Shown here: positions 1 to 6,517 of the stretch, one piece after another | How positions within the stretch are numbered: the stretch's first letter is position 1 | Layout: each line of letters begins with the position of its first letter | Assembly: GCA_938039795.1 (NCBI GenBank) | Contig: CALHWU010000145.1 | Coordinates: 1-25,500 of the forward strand | Reading direction: 5' to 3' | From: an uncultured Muribaculaceae bacterium | GTDB lineage: Bacteria > Bacteroidota > Bacteroidia > Bacteroidales > Muribaculaceae | Length of the DNA stretch: 25,500 bases | Program-made: the position numbers and the translations under genes | Notes under the pieces: model-generated | Told to the model about the DNA's origin: nothing | Database searches by the model: none | What the model saw: only the letters and a program-made list of their open reading frames with translations

Positions 1-593
1 TAAACTATATCCGCCAACAGTATCCCGACCAGTTCATCATTGCTGATGCCAAACGCGGGGATATAGGCAACACTTCACGCATGTATGCCCAGAGTTTTTT
101 CGAACATCTCGGAGTTGATGCCGTGACCGTGGCCCCGTACATGGGCGAGGACAGCGTCACCCCCTTCCTCGGTTACGAGGGCAAATGGGTGGTGCTTCTC
201 GCTTTGACCTCAAACAAAGGCTCACACGATTTTCAGCTGACGGAAGATGCCGATGGCCGGCGTCTCTTCGAGAATGTCATCACGACCGCCAGCAAGTGGG
301 CCGGCCCTGAGGCTCTTATGTATGTGGTAGGCGCCACTCAGGGTCGCATGTTTGAGGACATCCGGCGCGTTGCGCCCGATAACTTCCTGCTTGTACCAGG
401 CGTCGGGGCTCAGGGAGGCAGCCTTGAGGAAGTATGCCGTTATGGCTTGACTTCCGATTGTGGACTTCTTGTCAACTCTTCGCGAGGCATCATCTTTGCA
501 TCCAACGGCGTCGATTTTGCGGAAAGAGCGGCCGAAGAAGCAAAAAAACTTCAGATTCAGATGGCCGATGAGCTTAAAAAGTTTTCAGTTTAA
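1..593 (+). CDS. pyrF: Orotidine 5'-phosphate decarboxylase, type 2 (3' part; start lies before the window)
   Basis: Converts OMP to UMP with release of CO2, the last step of de novo pyrimidine synthesis, in the cytosol. The reading frame is open from base 3, so the gene begins upstream; about 197 C-terminal residues are present, against roughly 270 for the type-2 family. The catalytic motif ADAKRGDIGNTS (Asp-Lys-Arg-Gly-Asp) is coded at about 45-77, before the first in-window ATG at 81, which shows that this ATG is not the start. Further family blocks follow: DAVTVAPYMGEDSV, then VVGATQG and LLVPGVGAQGG, the phosphate-binding end of the TIM barrel. It ends in TAA at 591-593. The next gene, pgk, starts 78 nt downstream on the same strand and has its own candidate promoter. 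The call rests on clear motifs; only the missing N-terminus limits it. Confidence 0.95.
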   Translation, partial: NYIRQQYPDQFIIADAKRGDIGNTSRMYAQSFFEHLGVDAVTVAPYMGEDSVTPFLGYEGKWVVLLALTSNKGSHDFQLTEDADGRRLFENVITTASKWAGPEALMYVVGATQGRMFEDIRRVAPDNFLLVPGVGAQGGSLEEVCRYGLTSDCGLLVNSSRGIIFASNGVDFAERAAEEAKKLQIQMADELKKFSV

Positions 594-613
594 GAAAACA
601 ATAAGTAAATTTG
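583..613 (+). promoter_or_regulatory. Candidate promoter for pgk
   Basis: TAAATTTG at 606-613 fits the Bacteroidota -7 consensus TAnnTTTG. A poor -33 element (TTTC, 583-586) lies 19 nt upstream, inside the end of pyrF. The implied transcript would start near 618 and carry a leader of about 54 nt. The weak upstream element makes this less certain than the other promoters in the window. Confidence 0.4.
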
Positions 614-671
614 CCAGCGAATCGCGACCTGACAGATAATCACTGAAACGATACTTTAACAATATAATATT

Positions 672-1915
672 ATGACAATCGACAATTTTAATTTCGACGG
701 CAAGAAAGCCATCGTCCGCGTTGACTTCAACGTGCCTCTCGACGAGAACGGCAAGATCACCGACGACACCCGTATCCGCGGCGCCCTCCCCACCCTGAAG
801 AAGATACTCGCTGATGGCGGAAGCCTTATCATCATGAGCCACATGGGCAAGCCCAAAGGCAAAGTCAATCCCAAGTTCTCCCTCTCGCAGATCAAGGACG
901 ACGTAGCCAAAGCGCTCGGTCACGAGGTGAAGTTTGCCGACGATTGCGCAAAAGCGTCTGAAGCAGCCAAGGCTCTGAAGCCCGGTGAGGTGCTTCTGCT
1001 CGAAAACCTCCGCTTCTACCCTGAAGAGGAGGGCAAGCCCGTCGGAATCGAGAAGACAGATCCCGCTTACGACGCTGCCAAGAAAGAGATGAAAGAGCGT
1101 CAGAAAGAGTTCGCCAAGACTCTTGCAAGCTATGCTGACGTATATGTCAACGACGCATTCGGCACAGCACACCGCAAGCATGCTTCGACAGCCGTCATCG
1201 CCGACTATTTCGATAAAGACCACAAGATGCTCGGCTACCTCATGGAGAAAGAGGTCAAGGCCGTCGACAATATCCTCAAGGACATACGTCGTCCGTTCAC
1301 TGCCATAATGGGCGGCTCGAAGGTGTCGACAAAGATAGGCATTATCGAGAACCTCATGGACAAGGTTGACAACCTCATCCTCTGCGGTGGCATGACATAT
1401 ACTTTTGCCAAAGCGATGGGCGGCAAGATCGGCGCCTCCATCTGTGAGGAGGACAAGCTTGACCTCGCTCTCGACATCATGAAGAAAGCGAAGGAAAAGG
1501 GTGTGAACCTCGTGCTCGGCACCGACTGCATCGCCGCTGATTCGTTCAGCAACGACGCAAAGACCATGGTATGCCCCTCCAACGATATCCCCGACGGTTG
1601 GGAAGGTCTCGATGCCGGCCCCGCTACATGCAAGGCCTCGAGGAAGTCATTGTACCGTCCAAGACCATTCTTTGGAACGGCCCTGCCGGAGTGTTTGAGT
1701 TCGACAACTTCACCACCGGTTCGCGTGCAATAGCCGACGCTATCGTGAAAGCCACCAAAAACGGCGCCTTCTCACTCATCGGCGGCGGCGACTCCGTGGC
1801 CTGCATCAACAAGTTCGGTCTGGCCGACGAAGTTTCCTATGTTTCTACCGGCGGTGGCGCCCTGCTTGAGGCTATCGAGGGCAAAGTGCTTCCCGGAGTA
1901 GCTGCAGTACAGTAA
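672..1915 (+). CDS. pgk: Phosphoglycerate kinase, interrupted by a single-base frameshift at about 1626-1630
   Basis: Transfers phosphate between 1,3-bisphosphoglycerate and ADP in glycolysis. The N-terminal domain shows VRVDFNVPL, the substrate-binding IIMSHMGKPKG and the LLLENLRFYPEEEG block. GGSKVSTKI and LILCGGMTYTFAKAMGG follow. The first frame runs correctly to DAGPAT (Thr319) and then turns to nonsense, ending at 1733. The rest of the protein continues one frame over from 1628: MQGLEEVIVPSKTILWNGPAGVFEF, then the nucleotide-binding GGGDSVA and a normal end at TAA 1913-1915. Restoring one base near 1627 (reading 'acaatg' for 'acatg') gives about 414 residues, the family length. No slippery sequence is visible at the junction, and Pgk is normally indispensable, so an assembly or sequencing deletion is more likely than a programmed shift or a real pseudogene. 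Confidence 0.93.
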
Positions 1916-1925
1916 TCCCCTGCCG

Positions 1926-1940
1926 CGGGCCATAGGCCCG
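1926..1940 (+). terminator. Short GC hairpin just after pgk
   Basis: Arms CGGGCC (1926-1931) and GGCCCG (1935-1940) close on a three-base loop, 10 nt after the pgk stop codon. It is followed by an A-rich stretch, not a T run, so on the plus strand it may be an mRNA-stabilising or weak termination structure. Confidence 0.35.
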
Positions 1941-1952
1941 GGCAAATAACAT

Positions 1953-2001
1953 AAGACGTGGCAGTCACGAGTGATCCCGTATCCAGTGTCTGCCACGTCT
2001 T
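1953..2001 (+). terminator. Long inverted repeat, probable pgk transcription end
   Basis: Twelve-base perfect arms, AAGACGTGGCAG (1953-1964) and CTGCCACGTCTT (1990-2001), enclose 25 nt that hold a minor inner hairpin (1965-1974). It lies between pgk and the converging tRNA-Leu transcript, which suits a two-way stop. Neither side has a long T run, so termination strength is unclear. Confidence 0.45.
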
Positions 2002-2042
2002 GCGTTTAGTCGTTCTGTCATATTGCCTGAATAAAACAACAA

Positions 2043-2074
2043 TCGCATCCATCCGGCTTAACGGATAGATGCGA
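2043..2074 (-). terminator. Terminator of the tRNA-Leu transcript
   Basis: Arms at 2043-2055 and 2062-2074 pair over 12 of 13 positions around a six-base loop. Read on the minus strand the hairpin begins 11 nt after the tRNA 3' end and is followed by ATTGTTGTTTTA, a T-rich tail typical of intrinsic terminators. Confidence 0.65.
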
Positions 2075-2085
2075 GGCAGGCTGGG

Positions 2086-2167
2086 TGCGCATAGGGGGAC
2101 TCGAACCCCCACGTCCGCAGACATTAGATCCTAAGTCTAACGCGGCTACCAATTACGCCATATGCGC
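2086..2167 (-). tRNA. tRNA-Leu, anticodon TAG
   Basis: The minus strand folds as a class II tRNA. Acceptor arms GCGCATA and TATGCGC pair over seven bases. The D arm carries AATTGGTA. The anticodon stem TTAGA/TCTAA encloses loop CTTAGGA, giving anticodon TAG. A long variable arm (GTC...GAC) and a T arm GGGGG-TTCGAGT-CCCCC follow, with discriminator A at 2086. The long variable arm and A73 are leucine features. The next bases are CCC, so CCA is not encoded and must be added after transcription. It would read CUN codons, mainly CUA and CUG. It has its own promoter upstream and a terminator downstream. Confidence 0.97.
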
Positions 2168-2182
2168 TGCTGAAAAGTATCA

Positions 2183-2214
2183 CAAAATTAATCAGTTTTC
2201 GCGAAACTCCCAAA
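2183..2214 (-). promoter_or_regulatory. Promoter of tRNA-Leu
   Basis: On the minus strand TTTG (plus-strand CAAA, 2211-2214) is followed after 20 nt by TAATTTTG (plus-strand CAAAATTA, 2183-2190), an exact Bacteroidota promoter. Transcription should start about 10 nt before the tRNA. The spacer holds a 10-base palindrome, TTTCGCGAAA (2197-2206), which could be coincidence or a regulator site. Confidence 0.75.
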
Positions 2215-2216
2215 TT

Positions 2217-2248
2217 TTTGCCGGAAGAACAATTGTTTTGTACCTTTG
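2217..2248 (+). promoter_or_regulatory. Promoter of tgt
   Basis: TTTG (2217-2220), a 20-nt spacer and TACCTTTG (2241-2248) match the Bacteroidota consensus exactly. The start codon of tgt begins only four bases after the -7 element, so the transcript is expected to be leaderless or nearly so. Confidence 0.75.
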
Positions 2249-2252
2249 TACT

Positions 2253-3383
2253 ATGAATTTCACTCTTCAATCCACATGCCCTGATTCAGCCGCCAGAGCG
2301 GGCCGGATTTCGACGGCCCACGGCGAGATACTGACACCTATATTCATGCCGGTCGGCACCGTAGCCTCTGTCAAGGCCGTGCATCAGCGTGATCTTGTTG
2401 ATGATGTCAAAGCACAGATCATACTGGGCAACACCTACCATCTATATCTGCGCCCCGGCACAGAGATCCTTCGACAGGCAGGAGGACTTCATAAATTCAT
2501 GGGATGGGAGCGTCCGATATTGACCGACAGCGGCGGCTTTCAGGTGTTTTCCCTGTCAGCCAACCGAAAGCTGAAAGAGGAGGGCGCGTGGTTCAGGTCA
2601 CACATTGACGGATCACGACATCTTTTCACGCCGGAGAAGGTCGTCGACATACAGAGAGTGATCGGATCAGACATAATGATGGCCCTCGACGAATGCCCTC
2701 CCGGCACCGCCGACTATGACTATGCCAGCAAATCGCTTCAGCTCACCCACAGATGGCTCAAAAGAGGGTGGGATCATTTCCGGGCGACCGAGGGGCTCTA
2801 TGGTTACAGCCAGACATTTTTCCCTATCGTCCAGGGATGCACATATCCTGATCTCAGGCGCGAATCAGCTAAATTCGTCACAGATCTCGGAGCCGAAGGC
2901 AATGCCATAGGAGGACTGGCCGTCGGAGAGCCGACAGAGGTGATGTATGACATGATAGAGATCGTCAACGAGATCCTGCCTGTCGACCGTCCGAGGTATC
3001 TCATGGGAGTCGGCACCCCTGCCAACATGCTTGAAGCGATCGATCGGGGAGTGGATATGATGGATTGTGTCATGCCTACACGCAACGGACGCAACGGAAT
3101 GCTCTTTACGATGAACGGCATCCTCAACATGCGCAATCTCAAATGGGCCAATGATTTTTCACCACTTGATCCTGACGGGACAAGTTTCGTAGATCATGCA
3201 TATTCCCGCGCCTATGTACGTCATCTTTTCGTCAGTCAGGAACTGCTCGCGCTCCAGATCGGAGCCATCCACAATCTCTGCTTCTATCTCCATCTCATGG
3301 GAGAAGCCAGGCGTCACATTCTCGAAGGCGACTTCGCCAACTGGAAACGCACTGTCATACCACAACTGACCAACAGACTATGA
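2253..3383 (+). CDS. tgt: tRNA-guanine transglycosylase (queuosine pathway)
   Basis: Exchanges guanine 34 for a queuosine precursor in tRNAs with GUN anticodons (Asp, Asn, His, Tyr). I chose the ATG at 2253 because it gives a 376-residue protein with the family N-terminus (ARAGRISTAHGEILTPIFMPVGT); the frame is open back to 2085 only by reading antisense through the tRNA gene. Catalytic features are present: Asp92 in TDSGGFQ, and probable nucleophile Asp271 in DMMDCVMPTRNGRNG. GGLAVGEP forms the substrate loop. The usual zinc site CxCxxC is absent: ungapped alignment to the remembered E. coli motif places Gly309, Ser311 and Asp314 at the cysteine positions, while the later His (AIHNL) is kept. 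The stop overlaps the start of the next gene by four bases (ATGA), suggesting translational coupling. Confidence 0.95.
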   Translation: MNFTLQSTCPDSAARAGRISTAHGEILTPIFMPVGTVASVKAVHQRDLVDDVKAQIILGNTYHLYLRPGTEILRQAGGLHKFMGWERPILTDSGGFQVFSLSANRKLKEEGAWFRSHIDGSRHLFTPEKVVDIQRVIGSDIMMALDECPPGTADYDYASKSLQLTHRWLKRGWDHFRATEGLYGYSQTFFPIVQGCTYPDLRRESAKFVTDLGAEGNAIGGLAVGEPTEVMYDMIEIVNEILPVDRPRYLMGVGTPANMLEAIDRGVDMMDCVMPTRNGRNGMLFTMNGILNMRNLKWANDFSPLDPDGTSFVDHAYSRAYVRHLFVSQELLALQIGAIHNLCFYLHLMGEARRHILEGDFANWKRTVIPQLTNRL

Positions 3384-4462
3384 GATACCTCCGGCTCAAA
3401 ATTCTCGACCGCTATATAATCGGCAAGTTTCTGGGCACATATGTGTTCGCTATCGTTCTTATACTTGCCATAACGATCATGTTTGACGTTAATGAGAAGC
3501 TCGACTCATTTCTCAAAGCTCCTCTCAAGGCTACGATTTTTGAGTATTTCCTCAATTTTCTGCCCTATTTCGCCAACCAGTTCAGTCCGCTCTTCACATT
3601 CATTGCCGTCATATTCTTCACCTCCAAGCTGGCCGACAATTCCGAAATCATTGCCATCCTTTCGTCAGGGATGAGCTTCCGGCGGCTGCTCCGGCCCTAT
3701 ATGATATCTGCGGCAGTGATCGCATGCCTTACTTTCGTGCTCAGCGCCTACGTAATCCCGCCGGCCAATGTCAAGCGTATCGACTATACCAATACATATG
3801 TCAAGAACAAACGCGTAGACTACGGCTCCAACATACAGCTTCAGGTCAGCGAAGGCGTCATTGCCTATATCAACCGGTTCGACAACAACAACAGCACCGG
3901 CTACCGCTTTTCACTTGAAAAATTCGACGACAAGAAGCTCGTGTCGCGACTTACCGCACAGACTGTCCGCTATGACACCCTTCACCGCTGGGTGGCCCGC
4001 GACTACATGATCCGCGATTTCAAAGGCACCCGCGAAGAAATACGTCGCGGAAGCCGTCTTGATACCATTATACCTATCGAACCCCGCGATTTTCTCATTT
4101 CCAAAAACGATCACGAGACAATGACCACACCGGATCTCTCCGAATACATATCACATCAGAAAATGCGCGGGGTGGCCAATATCAAGGGATTCGAGATAGA
4201 ATATCATAAACGGTTCGCCATGACGGCGGCGGCATTCATTCTCACTGTCATAGGCATGGCTCTCTCATCCAGAAAAGTGAAAGGAGGGATGGGTATCAAT
4301 ATCGGCATCGGGCTTGTACTCAGTTTCAGCTATATACTGTTTATGACCGTCACATCGAGCTTCGCGATCTCCGGACTTACATCGCCTTTGGTGGCCATGT
4401 GGATCCCCAATATTCTCTACAGCATAATAGCGGTGGTGTTGTATCTGAAGGCATCACAATGA
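3380..4462 (+). CDS. LptF/LptG (YjgP/YjgQ) family permease for lipopolysaccharide export
   Basis: An inner-membrane subunit of the LptB2FG transporter, which extracts LPS from the inner membrane and passes it across the periplasm. The 360-residue protein has the family pattern. Two or three transmembrane segments lie near residues 15-115, starting with the amphipathic ILDRYIIGKFLGTY entry. A long periplasmic beta-rich region follows at about 125-275 (YINRFDNNNSTGYRFSLEKF). Three C-terminal transmembrane helices follow, starting after KRFAMTAAAFILTVIGMALSS. LptF and LptG cannot be told apart confidently from this sequence alone; Bacteroidota often carry separate copies elsewhere. It overlaps tgt by four bases and is probably co-transcribed with it. 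Its stop codon overlaps the stop codon of the converging minus-strand gene at 4454-4462, leaving no room for a terminator. Confidence 0.88.
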   Translation: MRYLRLKILDRYIIGKFLGTYVFAIVLILAITIMFDVNEKLDSFLKAPLKATIFEYFLNFLPYFANQFSPLFTFIAVIFFTSKLADNSEIIAILSSGMSFRRLLRPYMISAAVIACLTFVLSAYVIPPANVKRIDYTNTYVKNKRVDYGSNIQLQVSEGVIAYINRFDNNNSTGYRFSLEKFDDKKLVSRLTAQTVRYDTLHRWVARDYMIRDFKGTREEIRRGSRLDTIIPIEPRDFLISKNDHETMTTPDLSEYISHQKMRGVANIKGFEIEYHKRFAMTAAAFILTVIGMALSSRKVKGGMGINIGIGLVLSFSYILFMTVTSSFAISGLTSPLVAMWIPNILYSIIAVVLYLKASQ

Positions 4463-4675
4463 CTCGAAACGCAATGTGACCGACATGTCTCTGCCGGGCT
4501 CAAGCACTACCCTTCCGTTGAAAAATTCCACTCCGCCCTCTTCGCCAACGAAGGGACGGAGTGTCACTTTTCCTGACTCATCTATTTCGGCGATGTGCAT
4601 GTAATGGTGTCCTTCGGATGTCACCACATCATGAGCCATAACCTTCAGCGGCCCTCTGACAGTCTTAACGGCCAT
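4454..4675 (-). CDS. Small protein of unknown function (73 aa), last gene of the ileS operon
   Basis: Not recognised as a named family. The frame stays open further upstream to 4864, but that part is antisense-frame shadow of the DUF4296 gene. The ATG at 4673-4675 gives a compact 73-residue protein (MAVKTVRGPLKVMAHDVV...MSVTLRFESL) with alternating hydrophobic residues suggesting a small beta fold, no signal peptide and no membrane segment. Its start overlaps the end of the DUF4296 gene by 11 bases, a coupling style seen elsewhere in this operon. Codon use resembles its neighbours, with C or G often in third positions. Function cannot be inferred beyond probable co-expression with the lspA region. 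Confidence 0.6.
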   Translation of the reverse strand: MAVKTVRGPLKVMAHDVVTSEGHHYMHIAEIDESGKVTLRPFVGEEGGVEFFNGRVVLEPGRDMSVTLRFESL

Positions 4676-5477
4676 ACTTGCCCGAATAATGCTTCTGCCC
4701 CGTCGGCATGGATGCCGAGCTGAAATCACTGCGCATCCTGACAAGGCTGATCGAGTCGATAAAAGCCACCTTGTCAGCGCCTCTGTAATGAATGTAACCG
4801 TAAACGTCGGTCGCAGTCTTGTCTTTGTCAAGAGCCAGGCGCAGCGATTTCCATCCATCGCCATCCGAACGCAGGGAATTGTAATCCTTGCTGCCGTCCT
4901 GATACTGGGCAGCGATCGTCATTTCAATCATATCCTGAGAACCGATCATCTTTGCATTCAGCTCATATACGTCGCCTTTCTCCCAGTTACGGTCGAGAGG
5001 CATGTCGAATTCGATCATGTCGCTTGGCATCGTCGGACCAAACTTGCGGAATCTCAATCCGGGCCATACGTCGACAGAATCGCCGTCAAGCACAAGCGAA
5101 CGCATAGTCGTAGACTCACCCCTGGCACCGGCCATCCTTCTTGTCCTGGCTATGTCATGGTTTATTATATCTATGGCCTGATCATACACCTCGACATACT
5201 TCTCCATATTATAGGCATACCAGCGCATCGAGCTGTCGACCTCAGCCTGACTCACTCCATTGCGAAGATATATAGCCTGACGGAGCACATCCTTGGCTGA
5301 ATCTGTGCGAAGCTTGTCGCCTGACGTCTCGGCTACGCTTTCAGCGATGTTCATGTCGGCAATGATACGGGCCATCTTTTTTTCAGAAATGACTCCTGAC
5401 GGACGGGAATTACAGGCTGCGGAGCCAATAAGCACCGCAACGGACACCACAGCTTTCAACAGTCCCTTGCCAATCAT
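4665..5477 (-). CDS. DUF4296-type lipoprotein with C-terminal beta domain
   Basis: A probable envelope lipoprotein of 270 residues. The N-terminus has a short positive stretch, a hydrophobic run (LLKAVVSVAVLIGSAA) and a lipobox-like GSAAC, with the lipidated Cys at position 22. A helical region with the pattern of DUF4296 follows (about 30-110): MARIIADMNIAESV, then YNMEKYVEVYDQAI. The C-terminal half (about 125-255) is beta-rich and ends in IDSISLVRMRSDF, reminiscent of a jelly-roll module, which is inference from pattern only. The start codon shares one base with the lspA stop (TAATG), so the two are translationally linked. It is notable that a lipoprotein sits next to the signal peptidase that would process it. 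Molecular function is unknown. Confidence 0.8.
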   Translation of the reverse strand: MIGKGLLKAVVSVAVLIGSAACNSRPSGVISEKKMARIIADMNIAESVAETSGDKLRTDSAKDVLRQAIYLRNGVSQAEVDSSMRWYAYNMEKYVEVYDQAIDIINHDIARTRRMAGARGESTTMRSLVLDGDSVDVWPGLRFRKFGPTMPSDMIEFDMPLDRNWEKGDVYELNAKMIGSQDMIEMTIAAQYQDGSKDYNSLRSDGDGWKSLRLALDKDKTATDVYGYIHYRGADKVAFIDSISLVRMRSDFSSASMPTGQKHYSGKYGR

Positions 5478-6118
5478 TACCGGTGCTCTGTGTCGGCACT
5501 CTCCTCTTCAGAATGCTTGCCGGAGAGATGTTTGGTATAGAAGAGGATTATGATCACCATCCCCACGGATATCGCAGCGTCGGCAAGATTAAACACCGGC
5601 TGGAAAAAAAGGAAATTCTCTCCACCGACCCACGGCATCCAGTCCGGCCAGTCGAAGCTGAACAGGGGGAAATAAAACATGTCGACGACCTTGCCGTAAA
5701 GCAGCGGAGCATAACCGCCCCCGTCAGGGAACATCACGGCTACGGCCGGCGGCATCGGATTATTGAAAATCACGCCGTAGAGCACACAGTCGATGATATT
5801 GCCGGCGGCGCCGGCAGTCACCAGCGCAAGACATACGACAAAACCGTAGCCTATATCCGGTCGGCGGCTGAATCTGACGATAATCCAGCCGAGCGCCGCT
5901 ACAGCCACTATCCGGAAAAGCGTCAGAAACAGCTTTGACCCCATCTGCATGCCGAACGCCATGCCGTCGTTCTCGACAAACACGAGCCTGAACCACTCTG
6001 TGATCTTCAACTCCTCGCCAAGATAAAAATGAGTCTTCACCCAGATTTTAATCAACTGGTCGAGCAATATGGTCACTATGATTATAGCTACGGCAGCCTG
6101 GCCTTTTGTAATCTTCAT
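5477..6118 (-). CDS. lspA: Lipoprotein signal peptidase (signal peptidase II)
   Basis: An integral inner-membrane aspartic protease that cuts the signal peptide from prolipoproteins after lipidation of the +1 cysteine. It has 213 residues, longer than the roughly 165 of E. coli. The extra length is mainly an insertion at about 118-165 (NNPMPPAVAVMFPDGGGY...FSFDWPDWMPWVGG), as is common in Bacteroidota. The two catalytic aspartates are visible as Asp110 in GNIID and Asp180 in FNLADAAIS; the conserved Asp20 and VENDGMAFG (Asn50) are also present. Four transmembrane helices are apparent. The gene lies 7 nt after the dksA-like gene and overlaps the following lipoprotein gene by one base. Confidence 0.96.
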   Translation of the reverse strand: MKITKGQAAVAIIIVTILLDQLIKIWVKTHFYLGEELKITEWFRLVFVENDGMAFGMQMGSKLFLTLFRIVAVAALGWIIVRFSRRPDIGYGFVVCLALVTAGAAGNIIDCVLYGVIFNNPMPPAVAVMFPDGGGYAPLLYGKVVDMFYFPLFSFDWPDWMPWVGGENFLFFQPVFNLADAAISVGMVIIILFYTKHLSGKHSEEESADTEHR

Positions 6119-6125
6119 CAGCCGA

Positions 6126-6506
6126 TTATTTCTTTCCGTTGATCTTCACATCAATGCAGAGAGTGGCATGAGGCACGGCCATAAGCCTTTCTTTCGGTAT
6201 GAGCTTGCCGGTCTCACGGCATATGCCGTAAGTCTTGTTCTCTATCCTCACAAGCGCCGCCTGCAGATGCTGTATGAATTTCATCTGCCGCTGGGCCAGA
6301 CGTCCGGCCTCCTCTTTATTCAGCACGGACGCTCCCTCTTCAAGCACCTTGAAAGTAGGCGACGTGTCGGCCGTATCATTGCCGCCCGAATTAGTCAGGT
6401 CGGCACGAAGCATGTCGTAATCACGCTGTGCTTTGGCCAGTTTTCCGAGGATGAGAGTCTTGAACTCCTGCAGTTCCTCATCGCTGTATCTTGTTTTCTC
6501 TGACAT
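6126..6506 (-). CDS. DksA/TraR-family RNA polymerase regulator with reduced zinc finger
   Basis: Proteins of this family bind in the secondary channel of RNA polymerase and tune rRNA and stress promoters, often with ppGpp. The 126-residue protein has a helical hairpin (about 8-92). Its tip, GGNDTADTSPT, carries Asp44 and Asp47 spaced like the catalytic-tip aspartates of DksA. The C-terminal globule TYGICRETGKLIPKERLMAVPHATLC follows. Only two cysteines remain (Cys96 and Cys117), where classical members have four, so zinc binding is doubtful. It lies 11 nt after ileS and 7 nt before lspA, in a tight operon. The family call is firm; whether it behaves like DksA or another TraR-type factor is not decided by the sequence. 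Confidence 0.88.
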   Translation of the reverse strand: MSEKTRYSDEELQEFKTLILGKLAKAQRDYDMLRADLTNSGGNDTADTSPTFKVLEEGASVLNKEEAGRLAQRQMKFIQHLQAALVRIENKTYGICRETGKLIPKERLMAVPHATLCIDVKINGKK

Positions 6507-6517
6507 GGTGAAAAGAT

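Noticed and set aside
581..599. GTTTTC/GAAAAC inverted repeat across the pyrF stop codon, as a terminator.
   Set aside because: The six AT-rich pairs are too weak for termination, and the site overlaps the candidate pgk promoter.
585..1223. A 212-codon minus-strand frame opposite pgk.
   Set aside because: Pgk motifs on the plus strand are clear through the whole stretch; the opposite frame resembles no family and has no promoter.
2085..2252. N-terminal extension of the tgt frame back to 2085.
   Set aside because: It reads through the antisense of tRNA-Leu and both promoters; the ATG at 2253 gives the normal Tgt N-terminus and length.
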